Notes under the pieces: model-generated
The model's database searches: none
Seen by the model: only the letters and a program-made list of their open reading frames with translations
Told to the model about the DNA's origin: nothing
Origin: Dehalococcoidia bacterium
GTDB taxonomy: Bacteria > Chloroflexota > Dehalococcoidia > GIF9 > AB-539-J10
DNA length: 38,542 nt
Direction: 5' to 3'
Assembly: GCA_030605665.1 (NCBI GenBank)
Contig: JAUWHW010000073.1
Span: 1 to 38,542, forward strand
Part shown: positions 32,842 through 38,542 of the stretch, piece after piece
How the letters are laid out: the number at the start of each line of letters is the position of its first letter
Position numbering within the stretch: the stretch's first letter is position 1
Program-made: the position numbers and the translations under genes

Positions 32842-34995
32842 ATGGACATAAATTCCCTTACGGTAACAGCCAGTGAATATCTGCCTACTGATGGGGTAGA
32901 TTTGATTAAAGCGGCTTATGAGTTCGCCTCGCAAGCGCACCAGGGGCAAATGTGCAAATCGGGAGGGCCTTATTTAGAGCACCCTTTGCAAGTGGCCACG
33001 ACCTTAGCTAACCTTCGCCTCGATGTCAACACCTTAGTCGCTGCCTTACTGCATGATATTGCTGAGGATTGTGGCATATCGCTGGATGAAATTGAAGTTA
33101 ACTTTGGGTCTGAGGTAACTAAATTGGTTGATGGTGTTACTAAACTGGAAAAACTCACAAGCCGAGCTGGAAGGGGAGAGAGAAAGTCAGGACTTCAAGC
33201 TGAAAATTTGCGTAAAATGCTTGTAGCTACGGCTAAAGACTTACGGGTGATTCTTATTAAGTTGGCGGATAGACTACACAATATGCGCACTTTAGGCGCT
33301 TTGCCCTCTAAGAGACGCCGTGCGATTGCCCAGGAGACGTTGGAGGTATATGCTCCTCTGGCACACCGTTTAGGCATATGGGATATAAAATGGCAATTGG
33401 AGGATCTGGCTTTTCGTTACCTGGAGCCACGGGAATATCGTCGGCTTATTCGCTTGGTGGCTGAAAAGCGAGCGCAGCGAGAAGGCTTTATAACTAAGGT
33501 TAATCAAATACTGTGCCAAGAATTAGACAAGGCTGGCATAGAGGCTAAGGTTCTTGGTAGGCCGAAACATATTTACAGCATTTATCAAAAGATGGGCAGG
33601 TATGCTACGCAGGACAAGGATTTTGGCGATATTCATGACCTTTTTGCCTTACGTGTATTAGTGAATTCAGTTTCAGATTGTTATAAGACATTGGGGACGA
33701 TTCACAATCTTTGGCATCCTATAACTGAAGAGTTTAATGATTATATTGCTAATCCTAAAGATAATGGCTATCAATCTTTACATACCACGGTAATGTGTCA
33801 AGGCACAACACCGCTGGAAATACAAATTCGAACCTATGATATGCAGCAAGTCGCTGAATATGGAGTATCTGCTCACTGGCATTATAAAGAAGGCGGGAAG
33901 GTAGACTTGTCTTTTGATAAGGAAATATCTTGGCTGCGTGAGATTAGCGATTGGCGAGAAGAACTCGATAGTGAGGAGTTTCTAGAATCTGTTAAAACTG
34001 ACATCCTCGCAGATCGAGTGTTTGTCTATACCCCAAGGGGTGAGATAAAAGAGTTGCCCGAAGGTGCTGCTCCTCTAGACTTTGCCTTCCGAATTCATAC
34101 AGACTTGGGCTACAGGTGCATTGGAGCGAAGGTGAATGGCCGGCTAGTCCCCTTGAACTATACGCTTGGTAATGGTGATATTGTAGAAATCATTGCTGCT
34201 AAGGGGGAAAAAGGCCCTAGTTTAGATTGGCTTAACCCTCAGCTTGGTTATATCAAAACGTCTCATGCCCGAGAGAAAATTCGGCAATGGTTCAACAAGC
34301 AAGAGCGAAGCCAGAGTATAGAGACTGGCAAGCAGCTTTTGGATAAGGAGCTTAAAAGGTTAGGTATCAGTCTACCCAGTGCTGATAAATTGGCACGTCA
34401 ATTTAAGTACAGCCACTTAAATGATTTTTTTGCTGCTCTTGGCTGCGGTAGCATTAGCCCCTCTCAGGTGGCACTTAAATTAAGTACGGATTTGGAGCCG
34501 CCTAGCGAAGCAGTTGGAATTTCGCCCCCGCGGAAGGCTAGCCCATCAAGTGTCAAAGTATTGGGTGTCGGTGATTTGTTTACTCGTTTGGCTGGTTGTT
34601 GTCATCCCTTGCCCGGGGATGAGATTATTGGTTATATTACTCAAGGTCGTGGTATCACTGTGCATCGTAAGGATTGCTCTAATATTATAAATGAAGTGGA
34701 AAAAGAGCGGCTGATCAATGTGAATTGGGGTGATGTGGAACAGGTTTATCCTGTAACTATTCAAGTCGATGCTTGGGATAGAGTTGGTCTAGTTAGGGAT
34801 ATTAGTGCTATTATAGCTGGGGAGGGGGTGAATATTACCGATGTTAAAATGAGTGACCATGATGATAATATTACTTCACTATACTTTACTCTTGAAGTTA
34901 AAAACGCAACTCAGTTAAGTAAGCTGATATCTAGAATTTACCCACTGTGGAACGTGATAAATGTAGCAAGAAAAGGAGAACCAGATGCCAAGTAG
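32842..34995 (+). CDS. rel: Bifunctional (p)ppGpp synthetase/hydrolase, Rel type
   Basis: About 717 residues. The N-terminal HD hydrolase domain has YLEHPLQVA and ALLHDIAEDCG (the HDxxED metal site is intact, so hydrolysis is likely retained). The synthetase domain has RPKHIYSIYQKM and NPKDNGYQSLHTTV. A TGS domain (VFVYTPRGEIKELPEGAAPLD), a CCHPLPGDEIIGY segment and a C-terminal ACT domain follow. It makes and removes the alarmone (p)ppGpp in amino-acid starvation. The frame is open to a TTG at 32806, but MDINSL at 32842 is the more family-like start. Its end overlaps rpsT by 11 bases. Confidence 0.93.
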   Translation: MDINSLTVTASEYLPTDGVDLIKAAYEFASQAHQGQMCKSGGPYLEHPLQVATTLANLRLDVNTLVAALLHDIAEDCGISLDEIEVNFGSEVTKLVDGVTKLEKLTSRAGRGERKSGLQAENLRKMLVATAKDLRVILIKLADRLHNMRTLGALPSKRRRAIAQETLEVYAPLAHRLGIWDIKWQLEDLAFRYLEPREYRRLIRLVAEKRAQREGFITKVNQILCQELDKAGIEAKVLGRPKHIYSIYQKMGRYATQDKDFGDIHDLFALRVLVNSVSDCYKTLGTIHNLWHPITEEFNDYIANPKDNGYQSLHTTVMCQGTTPLEIQIRTYDMQQVAEYGVSAHWHYKEGGKVDLSFDKEISWLREISDWREELDSEEFLESVKTDILADRVFVYTPRGEIKELPEGAAPLDFAFRIHTDLGYRCIGAKVNGRLVPLNYTLGNGDIVEIIAAKGEKGPSLDWLNPQLGYIKTSHAREKIRQWFNKQERSQSIETGKQLLDKELKRLGISLPSADKLARQFKYSHLNDFFAALGCGSISPSQVALKLSTDLEPPSEAVGISPPRKASPSSVKVLGVGDLFTRLAGCCHPLPGDEIIGYITQGRGITVHRKDCSNIINEVEKERLINVNWGDVEQVYPVTIQVDAWDRVGLVRDISAIIAGEGVNITDVKMSDHDDNITSLYFTLEVKNATQLSKLISRIYPLWNVINVARKGEPDAK

Positions 34996-35296
34996 TAAAT
35001 CAGTTAGCAAAGCTGCTAGGTCAGCGAGGAGGAAGCGATTACGAAACCGCTTAGTGCGAAGTAGCACTAAAACTCACATGAGTAAAGTAAGGAGGCTTAT
35101 TAGCACAGGGGAATTAGAATTAGCACAGCAAGAAGCGGTGACAACCATAAGCAGCATAGATAAGGCTGTAAGCAAGGGGGTTTTTCATAGGAACAGAGGT
35201 GCCAGACTCAAATCCCGTTTGATAGGGAAGTTGAACGCCGCCGTCGCAGCAGGCCGAAGTCCCGAGTATAGCGAAGAGGAAGCGAAGCAATCTTAA
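34985..35296 (+). CDS. rpsT: Ribosomal protein S20
   Basis: A 103-residue basic protein with the S20 pattern: SKAARSARRKRLRNRLVRS, THMSKVRRL, then IDKAVSKGVFHRNRGARLKS. It binds 16S rRNA in the small subunit. Its AAGGAGAACC ribosome site and ATG lie within the last codons of rel, so the two are coupled. The acidic tail (PEYSEEEAKQS) is longer than in many S20 proteins. Confidence 0.95.
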   Translation: MPSSKSVSKAARSARRKRLRNRLVRSSTKTHMSKVRRLISTGELELAQQEAVTTISSIDKAVSKGVFHRNRGARLKSRLIGKLNAAVAAGRSPEYSEEEAKQS

Positions 35297-35317
35297 GGGA
35301 GCGGAGGTTAATATTTC

Positions 35318-35962
35318 TTGACTACTAAAGCGATTTCTTCAAAGCAGAGGTGCATTATCAACTTTATCCGGGAGTATTTTCAGGATAAAGGGTATCCCCC
35401 CAGCATCAGGGATATTGCTAATGGATGCCGTATAAGTTCCACTTCAGTAGTAGCCTATAACTTGGATAGGTTGGAAGAGGCAGGATATATTCGCCGTCAC
35501 AGTGATATATCGCGAGGAATTGAGTTTTTAGACAGGCAGCAAGGGGGTAGGAAGCTTGTTTATATCCCTATAGTAGGGACGATAGCTGCTGGTGAACCTA
35601 TTCCAGTGCCTGCTTCAGATGCGGGGAGCATTATTTCTACTGAGGGGTTAGAGGTAAGCGAAGAATTAACGAAGGGAAGACAAAATGTTTATGCCCTTCG
35701 AGTGAAAGGCGACTCTATGGTGGATGCTTTAATAAAGGATGGCGATATCGTCTTAATGGATTATGTCACTATTGCTGAAGAAGGAGAAATGGTGGCGGTT
35801 TGGCTTAAGAAGGAGCAAGAGGTTACACTCAAGAAAATTTTTACCGAGCCAAACTGTATTCGCTTGGAGCCGGCAAACAGTCAGACGAAACCCATCTATA
35901 CTAGTCCAGACAATGTTGAAATTCAGGGTAATGTTGTTGCTGTTATTCGGCGTATACCATAG
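35318..35962 (+). CDS. lexA: LexA repressor
   Basis: A 214-residue SOS repressor. The winged-helix DNA-binding domain is at residues 1-70 (YPPSIRDIANGCRISSTSVVAYNLDRL). The self-cleavage site Ala-Gly is in VGTIAAGEPIPVP, the catalytic serine in VKGDSMVDALIKDGD and the lysine in EVTLKKIF. RecA-stimulated self-cleavage lifts repression of DNA-damage genes. A TTG start lies at 35318 with GGAGG upstream. dinB, a typical LexA target, lies 1.7 kb away. No LexA box could be named in the window. Confidence 0.95.
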   Translation: MTTKAISSKQRCIINFIREYFQDKGYPPSIRDIANGCRISSTSVVAYNLDRLEEAGYIRRHSDISRGIEFLDRQQGGRKLVYIPIVGTIAAGEPIPVPASDAGSIISTEGLEVSEELTKGRQNVYALRVKGDSMVDALIKDGDIVLMDYVTIAEEGEMVAVWLKKEQEVTLKKIFTEPNCIRLEPANSQTKPIYTSPDNVEIQGNVVAVIRRIP

Positions 35963-35967
35963 CTTAT

Positions 35968-36073
35968 GAAATGCAAAAAGCAAAAATAAAAATGCCAAAA
36001 TACAGAGAAAAAGTTAAAAAGTTTTGCATTTTGAGTTGTAATCTTGACTTTTGGTCTTTGATTTTTAATTTTG
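35968..36073. repeat. AT-rich imperfect palindrome between lexA and the aldolase gene
   Basis: AAATGCAAAA at 35969-35978 is the inverted complement of TTTTGCATTT at 36022-36031. Beyond it, CAAAAATAAAAATGCCAAAA on the left resembles the complement of the TTTTGGTCTTTGATTTTTAA stretch on the right. The roughly 105-base block has almost no coding content. Similar AAATGCAAAA-type repeats occur, as I recall, in many environmental genomes. It may act as a mobile miniature element or as a transcript end. Confidence 0.45.
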
Positions 36074-36077
36074 TGTG

Positions 36078-36662
36078 ATGTTGTCCCAATTCCAAACGGT
36101 AGGGCATGCCCTTTTTACTCAAGGGCTTGTCTCTTCCCGTAGTGGTAACCTTAGTATGAGGCGTGGGGATCATCTACTTATTACACACCGTGGCAGCACA
36201 TTAGGTTCTATTAAGGAAGCAGATTTAGTAGAGACTGGTATCGCAAAGAACAATAGAGCTACACCTTTAGCTTCAAGTGAGTTAGCGGTCCACCGTTCTA
36301 TTTATAAAAACACTTCAGCACTAGCAGTGGTTCATGCTCATCCACCTTATGCTGTTGCCTTATCCTTCATGGAAAAGGGGATTATACCCTGTGACATGGA
36401 AGGGCGAGTCCTGTTGCCAAAAGTGCCAATCTTGGGCAAGGGGATGATGGTAAAGGCTGGAGATCTCGCTGAGGAGATAGCCGAAGCACTAAAGCAATAT
36501 AAAGTGGTTTTAGTCCGGAGTCACGGCAGCTTCGCTATCGGCCAATTATTGGAAGAAGCTTGTTATTATACCACTGTGCTGGAGCAGAGTTGCCGTCTCC
36601 TCTATTTGCTCAAAGCTTTAGGGATAAATCCGAATGTTAAACTTCATTTCCCCAAAACCTGA
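36078..36662 (+). CDS. Class II aldolase/adducin family protein
   Basis: A 194-residue protein of the fuculose-phosphate aldolase type. GLVSSRSGNLSMRRGDHLLI is the N-terminal phosphate-binding loop, SSELAVHRSIY holds the catalytic glutamate, and VHAHPPYAVALS gives two of the zinc histidines, with the third in VRSHGSFAIG. Members cleave sugar phosphates such as fuculose-1-phosphate or act in methylthioribulose or quinone pathways, so the substrate is open. The ATG at 36078 lacks a clear ribosome site because the upstream DNA is the AT-rich palindrome. It ends 8 bases before the convergent aminotransferase stop. Confidence 0.85.
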   Translation: MLSQFQTVGHALFTQGLVSSRSGNLSMRRGDHLLITHRGSTLGSIKEADLVETGIAKNNRATPLASSELAVHRSIYKNTSALAVVHAHPPYAVALSFMEKGIIPCDMEGRVLLPKVPILGKGMMVKAGDLAEEIAEALKQYKVVLVRSHGSFAIGQLLEEACYYTTVLEQSCRLLYLLKALGINPNVKLHFPKT

Positions 36663-36670
36663 GCTTGTAA

Positions 36671-37600
36671 TTACGCCTTTACTAGCTTAGGGGAAACCAT
36701 AGTGCACCAGTCAAGATAGTTAGGATTCCTGCCCAGTATTACCTCTTTAAACAGTTTTTGTAGCGCGGTGGTTATTTTGCCAATCTCACCGTTGCCTATT
36801 GGGCGATGATCAACTTCTACGATTGGTGCTATATGGGCTGCGGTGCCGGTAAAGAAGCACTCTTCGGCCAAGTAGAGTTCGCTTCTATCTACTTGCCTCT
36901 CTATGGTATCTATGCCTAACTCATTTTTAACTAGTTTTATTACTGTGTTTCTGGTAATCCCTAGAAGGATATTGTCGGAAGAAGGAGGTGTGACTAATTT
37001 CCCATTGATAACAAGGAAGATGTTTTCCCCGCTACCCTCGGAGACATGCCCATCGTGAGTTAGAAATATTGCTTCATCAAAGCCATTTTCCCAGGCTTCG
37101 GTTTTAGCTAAGGCGCTATTTACATAAATACCACAGATCTTACCTCGAGGTGGAATCATGGTGTCATCAACGCGGCGCCATGATGAAATGCAGCAGCGAA
37201 TACCTTTGGTACCAAGGTAGGGAGGAAAGGGAGACACAATGATAAGGAAATCATCCTCCAATTCATGAAGGCGAACTCCTATAGTTTCAGAGCTTTTGTA
37301 GGCTAAGGGGCGGATATATACATCTTCATGATAATCACTTCTTTCTACAAGCTCAATAGTCAATCGGCATAACTTATTAACAGAATAAGGGAGATTGATT
37401 TTTAAGATACGACAACCGTTAAACATGCGCTTGTAGTGATCCTCTACTCGGAAGAGGCAAAATTTCTCCCGCTCACTATCCCAATTACCACGGATGCCTT
37501 CAAAGCAAGCAGTACCATAGTGAAAGGCGTGAGTTAGAATCCCGATTTTGGCTTCAGACAATGGCATGAATTTTTTGTGAAAGAAAGCGTAAGGTGGCAT
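36671..37600 (-). CDS. ilvE: Branched-chain amino acid aminotransferase
   Basis: A fold-type IV PLP enzyme of 309 residues. HYGTACFEGIRG is the substrate loop, the PLP lysine is in PPRGKICGIYVNSALAKTEA, and DGHVSEGSGENIFLV and FFTGTAAHIAP bind the cofactor phosphate. It makes valine, leucine and isoleucine from their keto acids with glutamate. The frame extends 10 codons further (37630), but the ATG at 37600 has a GGGGGA ribosome site at the right distance. A promoter-like site lies just upstream. Confidence 0.92.
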   Translation of the reverse strand: MPPYAFFHKKFMPLSEAKIGILTHAFHYGTACFEGIRGNWDSEREKFCLFRVEDHYKRMFNGCRILKINLPYSVNKLCRLTIELVERSDYHEDVYIRPLAYKSSETIGVRLHELEDDFLIIVSPFPPYLGTKGIRCCISSWRRVDDTMIPPRGKICGIYVNSALAKTEAWENGFDEAIFLTHDGHVSEGSGENIFLVINGKLVTPPSSDNILLGITRNTVIKLVKNELGIDTIERQVDRSELYLAEECFFTGTAAHIAPIVEVDHRPIGNGEIGKITTALQKLFKEVILGRNPNYLDWCTMVSPKLVKA

Positions 37601-37629
37601 CTTTTCCCCCTTTACAAGTAATTTCGTCA

Positions 37630-37659
37630 ATTATACTTAGTGCTCTAAGCTAAAAACAA
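37630..37659 (-). promoter_or_regulatory. Possible promoter of ilvE
   Basis: The minus strand reads TTGTTT, an 18-base spacer, then TATAAT, about 30 bases before the ilvE ATG and directly after the dinB stop. Confidence 0.42.
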
Positions 37660-37666
37660 GCCTAGC

Positions 37667-38542
37667 TTAAATAAGAATATCCTTGCCTTTCTTTATGGCC
37701 GCTGAGCCATATTTTTTTCGAATCTGGTGGATAGCTTTATCCAGATGCCCCAATTTCTCTGTTTGTGCATTGAACATATAGAGTTGCCTTTCCTTGCCTG
37801 ATAGGTTTGATACTTTGATGCCTATAAGCCGGATTGGTTTCTCTTTTTGAGCTAAAGCTTTGTTTAATAATTGTAAAGCTGTGGTAAAAATAACCCGACT
37901 AACATTACTCGCTTCTTTTAAGGTAACTTGGCGAGTGATTGTCTTGAAGTCGGCATATCTTAACCTTAAAGTTATACACCTTGCCCGTTTATCTCGATAA
38001 CGTAACTCCGCACTGATTTGTTCACATAAGTGGTGGAGGCTAGCCTCAAGAAAATGGCTATCTAAGGTATCTCGAGCAAAAGTGGTTTGCTTGTTAATGG
38101 ACTTAGATTCACCAGGTGCCTCTACCTTTCGGTTATCTATCCCGTTGGCGTAATCATGAATTACTATACCGAATTTCCCAAAGCGATTTTTAACTGTGTC
38201 CAAAGGAAGCGATGCCAATTCACCTATGGTGGCTATACTCATTTCTTTTAATACCTGTTCTGTTTTTTTGCCCACTCCTGGTAATTTAGCTACAGGAAGA
38301 GGGTTTAGGAAGTGGTGCTCCTCCCCCGGGGTTATTTCTAACAGTCCGTCGGGCTTACATAAATCAGAGGCAATTTTGGCTACCACTTTGCATGTGGCAA
38401 TGCCTATCGAGGCGGTGAGTTTGAGTTCTTTATATATTCGTTCCTTTATGGCAAGAGCTAGTTTTCGAGGGGAGCCATACGGCTCTTCATATCCGGTAAC
38501 ATCAAGGTATGCCTCGTCAAGCCCTAAAGGCTCAATGCAGGG
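37667..38542 (-). CDS. dinB: DNA polymerase IV (Y family), 3' part of the gene
   Basis: The frame is open to the window edge and gives 291 residues. It starts within the palm domain (LGLDEAYLDVTGYEEP holds the catalytic Asp-Glu pair), then ASIGIATCKVVAKIASD, the helix-hairpin-helix LPGVGKKTEQVL, the thumb, and a little-finger domain ending in HQIRKKYG. Asn-Lys of the usual IGVAPNK motif is Cys-Lys here. DinB copies damaged DNA with low fidelity. With lexA nearby it is probably SOS controlled, but its promoter is outside the window. Confidence 0.93.
   Translation of the reverse strand, partial: PCIEPLGLDEAYLDVTGYEEPYGSPRKLALAIKERIYKELKLTASIGIATCKVVAKIASDLCKPDGLLEITPGEEHHFLNPLPVAKLPGVGKKTEQVLKEMSIATIGELASLPLDTVKNRFGKFGIVIHDYANGIDNRKVEAPGESKSINKQTTFARDTLDSHFLEASLHHLCEQISAELRYRDKRARCITLRLRYADFKTITRQVTLKEASNVSRVIFTTALQLLNKALAQKEKPIRLIGIKVSNLSGKERQLYMFNAQTEKLGHLDKAIHQIRKKYGSAAIKKGKDILI

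Overview
The window looks like a piece of a Chloroflexota chromosome, most probably class Dehalococcoidia, close to the replication origin. The main reason is gene order: dnaA, obg and nadD (+) face gyrB (-), followed by hisS (-) and a Rel-type (p)ppGpp enzyme (+). As far as I recall this resembles the start of Dehalococcoides chromosomes. No rRNA, tRNA or CRISPR array was recognised. By eye the first ~12.4 kb are GC-richer (often above 55 percent) than the rest (roughly 40-50 percent).

Region 1 (1-12.4 kb) is mostly on the minus strand and concerns double-strand-break repair. sbcD (split by an in-frame stop) and sbcC are followed, after an interruption, by an AddB-like nuclease and the 5' end of an AddA-like helicase. 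The interruption at 3.4-5.7 kb is the most unusual structure in the window. Three short AT-rich genes on one strand (a GIY-YIG protein, a protein with a HEPN-like motif, a helical protein) are each separated by imperfect palindromes with RYYYAAC...GTTRRRY ends. These have the architecture of integron attC sites, so the segment reads as an integron gene-cassette array without a visible integrase (CALIN type). A nucleoside 2-deoxyribosyltransferase and an ABC-F ATPase complete this part.

Region 2 (12.4-23.9 kb) is a minus-strand nitrogen-metabolism cluster framed by gene fossils. purL (with two PurS-like domains fused to its N-terminus), purQ, hisH, pdxT, hisF, carA and glnA lie in a row. Four of them encode different class-I (Cys-His-Glu) glutamine amidotransferases, and glutamine synthetase follows. 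On both sides lie fragments of a second glutamine synthetase family: a 5' piece near 23.1 kb joined to the 3' end of a glutamine-dependent NAD synthetase gene, and a frameshifted 3' piece at 13.0-14.3 kb. Other remnants are UPF0145, a radical SAM C-terminus, a DUF488 gene whose end is replaced by a dispersed repeat, and truncated phosphoesterase and DUF3795 genes.

Region 3 (23.9-38.5 kb) is core housekeeping: a radical SAM protein, fmt, a divergent dnaA, obg, nadD, gyrB, hisS, rel, rpsT, lexA, a class II aldolase, a branched-chain aminotransferase and the 3' part of dinB. DnaA lacks the canonical arginine finger, and Obg has an altered G3 motif. lexA and dinB are likely parts of an SOS response.

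The number of broken genes means either real genome decay or some assembly error. Each single-base case should be checked against reads.
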